This document shows, one piece after another, positions 7,894 to 13,585 of a stretch of DNA of 14,882 nt (its first letter is position 1; each line of letters begins with the position of its first letter). This DNA comes from JBHIBD01 sp046758865. Lineage in GTDB: Bacteria > Planctomycetota > Brocadiia > Brocadiales > Bathyanammoxibiaceae. The translations under genes and the position numbers were made by a program. The stretch spans positions 1 through 14,882 of the forward strand of contig JBHIBD010000055.1 in assembly GCA_046758865.1 (NCBI GenBank), in the 5' to 3' direction. The notes under the pieces were generated by a model. The model was not told the origin of the DNA and did not search any database. It saw nothing but the letters and a program-made list of their open reading frames with translations.

Positions 7894-7922
7894 TTGTGAA
7901 AGTTCGGGGCATGGGGTACAAT
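7894..7922 (+). promoter_or_regulatory. Promoter for the tandem exported-protein genes
   Basis: TTGTGA (7894-7899), a 17-base spacer and TACAAT (7917-7922) match 4/6 and 5/6 of the sigma-70 boxes. The start of transcription would be near 7929, about 43 bases before the ATG at 7972. Confidence 0.55.
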
Positions 7923-7971
7923 ATTTTATGGAGGGCTTTTTTACCCCTTAGTATTTTATAGGGAAATACCA

Positions 7972-8388
7972 ATGAAGCTAATATTATCAGCACTAATAGC
8001 GCTCAACCTAGGGCTTTACGAGCTTCCGCCCGTTGTCTATAGAAGCGGTGTAGAGGGTGCAAAGCAGGCCGCCTTTGATACAGAAGAGTATCTGGTCAGG
8101 GCACGGAAGGCCGCGGAAGATGCCTATGTGAAGGGCGATATATCTACTGAGGTGTGGGAGGAATACGACTTCTTAGATAAAAGCGCTACACACTACCAAC
8201 ACTTATTTGTGATGTCTGTGCTGTTCTACGAAGAGGCACCAGTAGAAGACCCCTACGGCCGACTTGTAACAAAGTCTTCCATGGAGATGATAAAAAGGCT
8301 TACACTAATAAAAAGGTTGATAGCGTCAGAGGGAATCATTGTGCCGGCTCCAATGGGAAAGCTTGTTGTGAGCGCCTGTTCACTGTGA
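7972..8388 (+). CDS. Small exported protein of unknown family, paralogue A
   Basis: I do not recognise a family. The 138-residue protein begins with a hydrophobic stretch (MKLILSALIALNLGLY) that can act as a signal peptide or membrane anchor; no clear cleavage site is visible. The rest looks helical and charged. It is clearly homologous to the next gene: both have EEYL, then A-x-EDA-x-x-KG-x4-E-x-WE-x-Y (47-65 here), an identical LFYEEAP (84-90), and a closing Gly-Ile-x-Val-Pro segment. AGGGA lies 7 bases upstream of the ATG, and a promoter is seen 50 bp upstream. Translation probably couples to the next gene, 10 bp away. An extracytoplasmic helical-bundle role is possible, but the function is unknown. 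Confidence 0.7.
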   Translation: MKLILSALIALNLGLYELPPVVYRSGVEGAKQAAFDTEEYLVRARKAAEDAYVKGDISTEVWEEYDFLDKSATHYQHLFVMSVLFYEEAPVEDPYGRLVTKSSMEMIKRLTLIKRLIASEGIIVPAPMGKLVVSACSL

Positions 8389-8398
8389 GGCGTGTGTT

Positions 8399-8824
8399 AT
8401 GCTGCGAATAATCGTCATACTGGCGATAACCCTATTACCCGCTGTCTCTGCGGTGGCAAAGAGCAAATTAGAGGATGCCAGGGATTCGGCCCTTATGGTC
8501 GAAGAGTATCTTGAAAGACTGCAGGTAGCGGTGGAAGATGCCTGTACAAAGGGCAAGATGCGTAGAGAGGCATGGGAGCAATACTGTGTTATTCGCTGGC
8601 ACGTAAGGTCGCTCCTTCGCGTCATGACCATGGCCGTCCTGTTTTACGAAGAGGCACCCAATGAGGCGCACCGCGAGCTTATCGCAACATCTGCCCAGAG
8701 CCTGGCGGGCGTCCTGTTGGTGCTAGATAACTTCTGCAATGCCAAAGGGATAGAGGTGCCACCCCCAACTCTTCGCAGAGAGTTGACAAAGTGTACACAG
8801 AGTTTAGCCGCATACAACGCATGA
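8399..8824 (+). CDS. Small exported protein of unknown family, paralogue B
   Basis: This is a 141-residue paralogue of the preceding gene. It has a good Sec signal peptide: a basic residue, a hydrophobic core (IIVILAITLLPAV) and an A-x-A type site near residues 16-20, so the mature protein should be extracytoplasmic. Shared landmarks are EEYL (35-38), AVEDACTKG followed by EAWEQY (44-62) and LFYEEAP (81-87). Unlike paralogue A it contains four Cys (50, 63, 112, 131), so it could form disulfides. GAGG lies 8 bases before the ATG. No terminator is evident after it. The two genes are a diverged tandem duplication of unknown function. Confidence 0.72.
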   Translation: MLRIIVILAITLLPAVSAVAKSKLEDARDSALMVEEYLERLQVAVEDACTKGKMRREAWEQYCVIRWHVRSLLRVMTMAVLFYEEAPNEAHRELIATSAQSLAGVLLVLDNFCNAKGIEVPPPTLRRELTKCTQSLAAYNA

Positions 8825-8893
8825 CCCACCTCAATAGTCCATAGTTGTAAGTAATTTGTTCACAAGCACATAGAAAATTTTTTTATCCGGTAC

Positions 8894-8921
8894 TTGACAG
8901 GACAGCGTTTTATGGTAATAT
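8894..8921 (+). promoter_or_regulatory. Consensus promoter in the 8.9-9.4 kb intergenic region
   Basis: A perfect TTGACA (8894-8899), a 16-base spacer and TAATAT (8916-8921) make a strong candidate. No credible open reading frame follows within 500 bases. Operator-like palindromes overlap the predicted start of transcription. Confidence 0.6.
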
Positions 8922-8924
8922 TTC

Positions 8925-8961
8925 GAGTAAATATTCACTCACTAATAAATGGTCGTTCATT
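8925..8961. promoter_or_regulatory. TetR-type operator palindromes
   Basis: GAGTAAATATTCACTC (8925-8940) is an inverted repeat with one mismatched pair in eight. AATAAATGGTCGTTCATT (8944-8961) is a weaker palindrome resembling the paired TGAACG/CGTTCA half-sites of many TetR-family operators. They lie just downstream of the -10 box at 8916-8921, where a repressor would block initiation. The TetR gene at 9430 is the natural candidate to bind here; this is inference. Confidence 0.45.
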
Positions 8962-9105
8962 AAAATACAATGTTTTCCCCCAGGACCCCCGAGGCGAACC
9001 CTCTTTATTAATACTGGTCAGGGCATCTCCTCCAGCCCGGCGCACGCCTCCTCGTGAACATATAGTAGATAGAGAGGGAACCTGCTAACAAGAAGGCAGG
9101 TTTTT
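8930..9105 (+). ncRNA. Candidate small RNA of about 175 nt
   Basis: A transcript bounded by the promoter at 8894-8921 and the terminator at 9079-9105 would have no convincing coding sequence. It is GC-richer than its surroundings and can pair GAGGCG (8991-8996) with CGCCTC (9045-9050), CCCTCT (8999-9004) with AGAGGG (9073-9078), and CTGG (9014-9017) with CCAG (9032-9035); the second pairing crosses the first, so they are alternatives or a pseudoknot. I do not recognise a known RNA family. It could instead be the remnant of a lost gene. Confidence 0.3.
9079..9105 (+). terminator. Rho-independent terminator
   Basis: AACCTGC (9079-9085), a 10-base loop and GCAGGTT (9096-9102) form a 7-bp stem that runs into five T residues. 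It would end transcripts from the promoter at 8894-8921. Confidence 0.6.
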
Positions 9106-9153
9106 GGCATGAGTTGGACCTGATGCCCAGGTCACTTCGCCCTGCTCATGCCA
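9105..9153. repeat. Long inverted repeat with inner hairpin
   Basis: TGGCATGAG (9105-9113) and CTCATGCCA (9145-9153) pair perfectly over 9 bp and enclose a second hairpin GACCTG/CAGGTC (9117-9122 with 9128-9133). It follows the terminator directly. It could be a structured RNA, a degenerate palindromic repeat, or a site read from either strand. Confidence 0.5.
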
Positions 9154-9366
9154 TAGGAAGAAGCGCCTCGGCGGGTCCTTATATTTTACTGCATAATACC
9201 AGAGACTAGAAGGGGGAGGCTTTCTGTCTGCATAAGCCAGACTCAAATTATGTCGCACCATTATTTATATTTATTTTAATTTGTGATTGCTGTGCCTGCA
9301 AAGATTGATATATAATAACCTACCTGTACGAGTGTAATTTTTCCATTTTTCACTGCTTTTCCGACC
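9154..9366. other. AT-rich non-coding stretch before the TetR promoter
   Basis: I see no gene. A possible small pseudoknot lies at 9218-9242: GGCTT (9218-9222) pairs with AAGCC (9234-9238), while GTCT (9226-9229) pairs with AGAC (9239-9242). The rest is AT-rich without recognisable signals. Confidence 0.3.
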
Positions 9367-9395
9367 TTGACAGACTCGTGAAATACAGCTATTAG
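9367..9395 (+). promoter_or_regulatory. Promoter of the TetR-family gene
   Basis: TTGACA (9367-9372), a 17-base spacer and TATTAG (9390-9395) lie 34 bp before the ATG at 9430. The -35 box is perfect and the -10 box matches 4/6. Confidence 0.6.
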
Positions 9396-9429
9396 ACCGA
9401 TGTTTTCTCGTGTTCTATAGGGGGATGTT

Positions 9430-10029
9430 ATGCGTACAGAGAGTGCGACTCTGAGTAAAGACAAGGTACTTGAGACAAAAAAGCCGGCAATCATTGATGC
9501 GGCGATAAGGCTTTTTTCTGAGAAGGGCATAAAGGCCACCACCGTAAGGGATATTGCCAGGGAGGCAGGCGTAGCGGAGGGTACCCTGTACCGCCATTGG
9601 AAAGGCAAGGAGGAGCTGGCGCAGGAGTTATTCTATGACAATAAGAAGCGCTTCAAAGAGGAACTTGAGGACGCACTCCGTGGGGTGTCAGGTACAAAGA
9701 ATAAGTTGAGACGTGCCATTGTGGCCTTTTATGCCTTCGCACAGAGGGAGCCTCTGCTGTATAAATTCCTTATACTTTCCTCCCATTATGAGCTGAGAAT
9801 GCTGTTGCCACGAACACCTAAACCACTTGAGGTAATCATCGGGATTGTAAAAGAGGGCATCGAGGCAGGTGAGTTGAAGAAGATAGAGCTGCCCTTTGCC
9901 GGAGCCATCATAGTAGGCGCAATAACAAAGCTTTCAGACTTTAAGCGAATGGGTGTTATCGAGAAGGAATTGGAGGAGTATATAGACCCGGTTACGGAAT
10001 TCCTGTGGGAGGCACTAAAGGTGAAATAG
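9430..10029 (+). CDS. TetR/AcrR-family transcriptional regulator
   Basis: This is a 199-residue one-component regulator. The N-terminal helix-turn-helix spans about residues 20-65, with TTVRDIAREAGVAEGTLYRH forming the HTH core (37-56), typical of TetR proteins. The remaining about 130 residues are the helical ligand-binding and dimerisation domain, which does not reveal the ligand. A tail of about 15 residues precedes the first HTH helix. The ATG has a G-rich Shine-Dalgarno (AGGGGGA) ending 4 bases upstream. The gene has its own promoter and stands alone; the nearest + strand genes are the exported paralogues upstream. Operator-like palindromes at 8925-8961 may be its target. It ends 47 bp from the convergent TPR gene. 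Confidence 0.92.
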   Translation: MRTESATLSKDKVLETKKPAIIDAAIRLFSEKGIKATTVRDIAREAGVAEGTLYRHWKGKEELAQELFYDNKKRFKEELEDALRGVSGTKNKLRRAIVAFYAFAQREPLLYKFLILSSHYELRMLLPRTPKPLEVIIGIVKEGIEAGELKKIELPFAGAIIVGAITKLSDFKRMGVIEKELEEYIDPVTEFLWEALKVK

Positions 10030-10076
10030 GTTTTGGTACAGGCCGGGAATTGTTTATGGTCTTCTTACTTTCGAGA

Positions 10077-10775
10077 TTACCGCCCTGTACGTTCCACGGT
10101 CTCTGCCTTTTCTTCAGGCGCAGTATGGACACCACCAGTTTCTATCTCATCAAGCGGAAATCCCTCACTTACCTTTTCCCCGGCCCTCTCGAGCAGTGCC
10201 ATTATGGCCAGGTGTGCGGGTGGCTCTGAGGTTGACAGGAGCTCCTCTCCCAGGCGCACTCCCCTCATCTTATGCAGTTTCCTCTCTATCCTGAGTGCCC
10301 ACCCAAGGTAATAGACGGCCTCCTTGTAATCTTCCTGGTTGTAGTGGATGAGCCCGGCGTTGAGATTTGCAACTGGGTCAAAGGCGTCACGCTCAAGTGC
10401 CTTCACTGTGAACTCCAGGGCCTGAGGATAATCCCCTGCCTCGATGCACATTTGGGCCAGGTTGTCATAGTCCCGGGCGGTTTTTAGTCCAGTGTGTCGA
10501 AAATCCTCCTTTTTGAGCGGTCTCTCCATTTTTTCCAGGGCCCTTCTGTAGAGATTCATCAGCTCAGGGTCATCGGCTGCGATGGCTGGAGATGGTAACA
10601 GGACAAAGGTGGCAAGAAGTAAGACCTCTGCAAAATACCCAAATGTCATCCTGAGGAGCCGAAAGCGACGAAGGATCTCACCAAAAACACGGGATTCTTC
10701 GCTCCGCTCAGAATGACATCGGGTGTTGGGGCGACTTTTGCAGAAGTCTCGAGGTATGGAGGAAAGCTTCTTCAT
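10077..10775 (-). CDS. Exported TPR-repeat protein with a palindromic element inside its signal peptide
   Basis: The 232-residue protein has two tetratricopeptide repeats (about 101-130 and 135-165), which usually mediate protein-protein contacts, and a polar C-terminal tail. Residues 67-232 (from ADDPELM) would be the mature protein. The N-terminus is unusual. Residues 1-8 are MKKLSSIP and residues 53-66 are LLATFVLLPSPAIA; joined, they make a standard signal peptide cleaved after AIA. They are separated by 44 residues (9-52, including CHSERSEES) encoded by a 132-bp repeat element at 10620-10751 that keeps the frame. I place the start at ATG 10775. An ATG inside the element (10649, MTFGYF) is an alternative but gives a signal peptide with no positive charge. 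It lies 66 bp downstream of the radical SAM gene on the same strand, so the two are probably co-transcribed. Function unknown. Confidence 0.75.
   Translation of the reverse strand: MKKLSSIPRDFCKSRPNTRCHSERSEESRVFGEILRRFRLLRMTFGYFAEVLLLATFVLLPSPAIAADDPELMNLYRRALEKMERPLKKEDFRHTGLKTARDYDNLAQMCIEAGDYPQALEFTVKALERDAFDPVANLNAGLIHYNQEDYKEAVYYLGWALRIERKLHKMRGVRLGEELLSTSEPPAHLAIMALLERAGEKVSEGFPLDEIETGGVHTAPEEKAETVERTGR
10620..10751 (-). mobile_element. 132-bp MITE-like palindromic element in the TPR gene
   Basis: Terminal inverted repeats AGACCTCTGCAAAA (10622-10635) and TTTTGCAGAAGTCT (10736-10749) match in 13 of 14 positions. Inside is the widespread palindromic repeat that translates as CHSERSEES, with arms GTCATCCTGAGGAGC and GCTCCGCTCAGAATGAC (10645 to about 10717). 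No transposase is encoded, so it is non-autonomous. The outer limits are inferred by alignment with the related element at 12602-12768. Confidence 0.75.
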
Positions 10776-10841
10776 ACTCGACGATGCAAGGCACAGGCTT
10801 GGACAATTTCTATGGGTGGGGCCCCTCACCGATTATATCGA

Positions 10842-12278
10842 TTACATCATTGCCACCTGGGACCTGGATTTTACCCCGGTGTAGTCGCCTGAATCGTACA
10901 GGATTTTAAGGTCGTCTATCACGCTCTTAAACACCACACGCCAGTCTATATTGATTCGGTAGGCGAACATGGCGTTCTTTGAATTGTTGGTCTCCCCGAG
11001 GGTTTTATTGAAGCGTCTCTTCAGGGCCTCTCTGGAGTAGAGGTTTTCGTAGACATACTCCAGGCCCTCTATAAAATCCTCAAGGCTCATGTCCTTCAAG
11101 GCAAATACCAGGTGGTTGGAGTTGTAGTAGAACCAGTCTTCAGGGAAGTGGTTACGAAAGATGCGGCCCTCCTGAGCCATTCGGTGGAAACTTACGGTCA
11201 TGGGCATGGGTGTGTAGACTCCAAAGGTCAGGACGTCCATCCCCACCTCCAGGGCAAAGTCGGTCATACGTTTAAAATTGTCCTTCTTATCACCGTCCGT
11301 TCCAAAAATCACCGAGCCCCAGCAGATGATTCCATGACGGTGCAGGTTTTCAATGCCCTTTTTATAACTCTCCACCCCCATACGGAGGTTTACGAATTTG
11401 TTCATGCTCTTTAGCACCTCTTCATCGAGAGACTCTATGCCAATAAGAATCCCCAGGCAGCCGCTTGAGGCCATGTACTTCAGGCACTCGTCGTCCGCAG
11501 TAGTATTGAGGGCGGTAAAGCCAAACCAGTCCTTTATGATATTTCTCTCGGTCATCTTTTTAAAGAGTTGTCGCGCCCTCTCGTTGGAGACCTTGCTGTG
11601 CCCGTAAAAATTGTCTTCAGCAAACATCAGGCCCTTGTAGTCTGTGGCTTTCATCTCCTCCAAGACATCTTCTACAGGCCGCTCTCTGTATTTTCTGCCC
11701 TGGAAGATGGGTACGGCGCAGAAGTCGCACCTGTTGGGACACCCGCGGGTGGTTATTATGGAAGAAAATTTGTAGCCATATTTTCTCTTGAGAAGCTCCC
11801 TGTCAGGGTAGACATCATTTAGCTTACTGAGTTGGGTGAGGCCGCCGAAATATTGCTTCTTCAACTGGCCTTTTTCCGCGTCGCGTATCAGGTCTGCCCA
11901 CGCGCCCTCCGCCTCACCCACCACTGCGGCGTCTGCATAAGTGGCCACCTCATCAGGGATAGTGGAGGCGTGGGGGCCACCAATCACAACTGGTATATTG
12001 TGCCTCTTGCAGGCGCGGGCAATGTCATAGGCCCTTGGCACCTGATAGGACACGGCAGTTATTCCGACCAGTCTCACATCGGTAGGGTCGAATTTCAGCT
12101 CCCCCGTCTTTGGGTCAACAGACCACTCGATGCACTCGTCTATTACATCCACCTCCCAGTCCTTCGGCGTAAGTGCCGCAATATAGCCCAGATTCAGGGG
12201 CATCTGTACCAGTACAGAGATATTCTCCTCCCCAAAATGGTTCTCGGGATGTGGGTTTATAAGGACGAGTTTCTTCAT
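10842..12278 (-). CDS. B12-binding-type radical SAM protein
   Basis: The 478-residue protein has an N-terminal Rossmann-like cobalamin-binding-type domain (about 1-150; VGITAVSYQV and VIGGPHAST are typical of this class), although the strict DxHxxG motif is not seen. The radical SAM core follows with a CxxxCxxC cluster at Cys180, Cys184 and Cys187 (RGCPNRCDFC), which binds a 4Fe-4S cluster and S-adenosylmethionine. The later IGIESLDEEVL and GSVIFGTDGD segments are usual core strands. The C-terminal 150 residues are of the kind seen in such proteins of lipid, hopanoid or tetrapyrrole metabolism; the substrate cannot be read from the sequence. I chose ATG 12278 because a G-rich Shine-Dalgarno (GGGGG) lies just upstream and MKKLVLINP fits the family; two upstream ATGs would add 4 or 13 residues. 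A consensus promoter precedes it and the TPR gene follows. Confidence 0.9.
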   Translation of the reverse strand: MKKLVLINPHPENHFGEENISVLVQMPLNLGYIAALTPKDWEVDVIDECIEWSVDPKTGELKFDPTDVRLVGITAVSYQVPRAYDIARACKRHNIPVVIGGPHASTIPDEVATYADAAVVGEAEGAWADLIRDAEKGQLKKQYFGGLTQLSKLNDVYPDRELLKRKYGYKFSSIITTRGCPNRCDFCAVPIFQGRKYRERPVEDVLEEMKATDYKGLMFAEDNFYGHSKVSNERARQLFKKMTERNIIKDWFGFTALNTTADDECLKYMASSGCLGILIGIESLDEEVLKSMNKFVNLRMGVESYKKGIENLHRHGIICWGSVIFGTDGDKKDNFKRMTDFALEVGMDVLTFGVYTPMPMTVSFHRMAQEGRIFRNHFPEDWFYYNSNHLVFALKDMSLEDFIEGLEYVYENLYSREALKRRFNKTLGETNNSKNAMFAYRINIDWRVVFKSVIDDLKILYDSGDYTGVKSRSQVAMM

Positions 12279-12331
12279 ACCTTCCCCCATATTGTGACGG
12301 CATGGGCACAAGTACATCAGTGGTTTTTCAA

Positions 12332-12360
12332 ATTATATTACCTGCCCTGGACGCTTTCAA
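12332..12360 (-). promoter_or_regulatory. Promoter of the radical SAM-TPR unit
   Basis: On the - strand TTGAAA (12360-12355), a 17-base spacer and a perfect TATAAT (12337-12332) form a strong sigma-70 promoter. The start would be near 12325, giving a leader of about 47 bases. Confidence 0.75.
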
Positions 12361-12536
12361 GGGATTTATTCAACGTGGTGGATGATTTTTCATACGCCTT
12401 TGTCTCTCCAGCACAAATGCACTTCCCAACATAGGGTAAAAATCCCGACCACTTTTGTTTACCAAAAACCGCAATTTGTTGTTAATATTTAGTTATAAGC
12501 ATCCAAATGCACCCTGCACGCTCACATACAAATGGG
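12361..12536. other. Non-coding stretch upstream of the repeat cluster
   Basis: I see no gene or clear signal here apart from its role as the upstream region of the - strand promoter. It is AT-rich. Confidence 0.4.
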
Positions 12537-12592
12537 ATGTAGCTGTCCGCCGAGGGTGGACTTCCAATGCCCGATAAATCGGGCAGCTACAT
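12537..12592 (+). repeat. Y-shaped palindromic repeat, copy 1
   Basis: ATGTAGCTG (12537-12545) pairs with CAGCTACAT (12584-12592). The enclosed sequence forms two hairpins: GTCCGCC/GGTGGAC, which shares base 12545 with the outer stem, and CCCGAT-AA-ATCGGG (12570-12583). The fold is therefore a three-way junction. A related copy lies at 13101-13177 in the opposite orientation. Confidence 0.7.
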
Positions 12593-12601
12593 ATAATATT
12601 T

Positions 12602-12768
12602 TGAGACCTCTGAGAAATGCAAGACAGAGCAGTCATTGCGAGGAGCGAGAGTGACGAAGCAATCTCATAAGTGGTTTGCACTAGAAAATGTGAGATTGCT
12701 TCGCTTCACTCGCAATGACGGTCCGTAGCATCGCTATGCATTCTTTTGGTGTTTTTGTAGAGGTCTCA
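12602..12768. mobile_element. 167-bp MITE-like palindromic element
   Basis: TGAGACCTCTGAGAAA at the left end and the complement of TGAGACCTCTACAAAA at the right end (12753-12768) are terminal inverted repeats. Nested inside is an 88-bp palindrome (12632-12719) with arms starting GTCATTGCGAGG and ending CGCAATGAC, a repeat type common in many bacterial genomes. No coding capacity. Its right end lies 40 bp before the next gene, so it may supply promoter or leader sequence. Confidence 0.75.
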
Positions 12769-12807
12769 TTTTGTTATTCAACCAAAACGTTATTAAGGAG
12801 ACAAGAG

Positions 12808-13095
12808 ATGACAACAGAAAGACTCAAGGTGATAAGGATATACGGAAAGGTCTGCGCGGGCTCTGACTGCACCGCACCGCTGAAAGACTCCAAGGCATGG
12901 CTCGAGAAGGACGACGGTCTGGTAATTGCCTGGCCGACCCTTCCGAGTGGTCGGTACGAGTTTCTGGTACCGGCAGGTAAGTACAGGCTGTGCGCCCAGA
13001 AGGGCGGTGAGTACGGCCCTCACAGGGAGCCCATTGAGGACTTTCAGGACGATACCGAGAAAGACATCTGCCTGGAAAAGGGCATCAGTATGTAA
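12808..13095 (+). CDS. Hypothetical 95-residue protein with four cysteines
   Basis: I do not recognise a family. The 95-residue protein is predicted cytoplasmic (no signal peptide). It has four Cys: Cys16 and Cys21 (VCAGSDC), one in RLCAQKGG and one in DICLEKG. The pattern of short strands with LPSGRYEFLVPAGKYRL resembles a transthyretin/carboxypeptidase-regulatory-like beta-sandwich, but this is only a resemblance. AAGGAG lies 7 bases before ATG 12808, which decides the start; the open frame continues upstream to 12715 through the MITE and adds 31 residues that are repeat-derived. It is flanked on both sides by palindromic repeats and is alone in its transcription unit. Confidence 0.75.
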   Translation: MTTERLKVIRIYGKVCAGSDCTAPLKDSKAWLEKDDGLVIAWPTLPSGRYEFLVPAGKYRLCAQKGGEYGPHREPIEDFQDDTEKDICLEKGISM

Positions 13096-13100
13096 TAAGA

Positions 13101-13177
13101 GGCCGCTGCTGTAGCGGCCGAGCTTGCTCGGCGACATTCGTAAGGCCATCTCGTCTGAGGCGAATGGCTGTCCACCT
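13101..13177 (-). repeat. Y-shaped palindromic repeat, copy 2
   Basis: Strong hairpins are GGCCGC/GCGGCC (13101-13119), GCCGAGC-TT-GCTCGGC (13117-13132) and CATTCG (13135-13140) with CGAATG (13161-13166). Read on the - strand it runs GGTGGAC ... GCCGAGCAAGCTCGGC-C-GCTACA, the same order as copy 1 at 12537-12592 with different but still paired hairpin arms. Being 5 bp past the stop of the 95-residue gene it may also act in transcript ending, but there is no T tract. Confidence 0.6.
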
Positions 13178-13197
13178 TTTCTGCCATAGATAGGGGA

Positions 13198-13226
13198 TTG
13201 AGTTCGTGTTGGAAATGGTTTAGAAT
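13198..13226 (+). promoter_or_regulatory. Possible promoter upstream of the DUF542 gene
   Basis: TTGAGT (13198-13203), a 17-base spacer and TAGAAT (13221-13226) match 4/6 and 5/6. The leader to ATG 13586 would be about 350 bases and would contain the repeat array, which weakens the assignment. Confidence 0.35.
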
Positions 13227-13350
13227 TGTGTCTGTTCTGTGTCCCCTTTAAAAGAAGCAGAGTTTACAACTCTTAAGGTGCTGGGAAGGCGTGGCTAAAA
13301 GTGTACCTCTTACGTATACGAAGCCGCGTTACCAGAAATAGTCTTGTAAA

Positions 13351-13565
13351 GTGCATCTTGACGCGCCTGTATCACCCAATGTCATTGCGAGGGGTAAAGC
13401 CCCGAAGCAATCTCTCATGTATTCAAGAGATTGCTTCGCTTCGCTCGCAATGACAAATGAAGTAGGGTGTGTCTTGACACATCTGTATTATCCAATGTCA
13501 TTGCTTCGGGGTGAAGCAATGACAAGCGAAGTAAGGTGCGTCTCGACGCACCTATATTCCGAAAA
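13351..13565 (+). repeat. Interleaved palindromic repeat array
   Basis: Three copies of a unit of about 30 bp with the core GTGYRTCTYGACRCRYC (13351-13380, 13467-13496, 13536-13565) alternate with two palindromes that begin GTCATTGC and end GCAATGAC (13381-13454, 74 bp; 13497-13523, 27 bp). In the first two copies the unit ends CCAAT exactly where the palindrome begins. This is not a CRISPR: unit spacing and spacers are wrong. Confidence 0.75.
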
Positions 13566-13585
13566 ATAGGAGATAGACACAAGCG

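Noticed and set aside
8894..9088. 64-codon reading frame in the 8.9-9.1 kb region
   Set aside because: It would start inside the -35 box of the promoter, has no ribosome binding site and an implausible composition; the region looks non-coding.
9105..9153. tRNA gene
   Set aside because: The 9-bp outer stem with an inner hairpin lacks a T-loop, anticodon arm and the usual length.
10005..10487. + strand reading frames opposite the TPR gene
   Set aside because: They are antisense to a gene with clear TPR repeats and have no family features or ribosome binding sites.
12715..12807. N-terminal extension of the 95-residue protein
   Set aside because: These codons come from the MITE, while ATG 12808 has a strong AAGGAG at the right distance.
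13351..13565. CRISPR array
   Set aside because: Repeats are few, of two alternating types, palindromic throughout, with no unique spacers of constant length and no cas genes.
13351..13569. 72-codon reading frame across the repeat array
   Set aside because: It consists entirely of palindromic repeat sequence with repeated peptide segments and no ribosome binding site.
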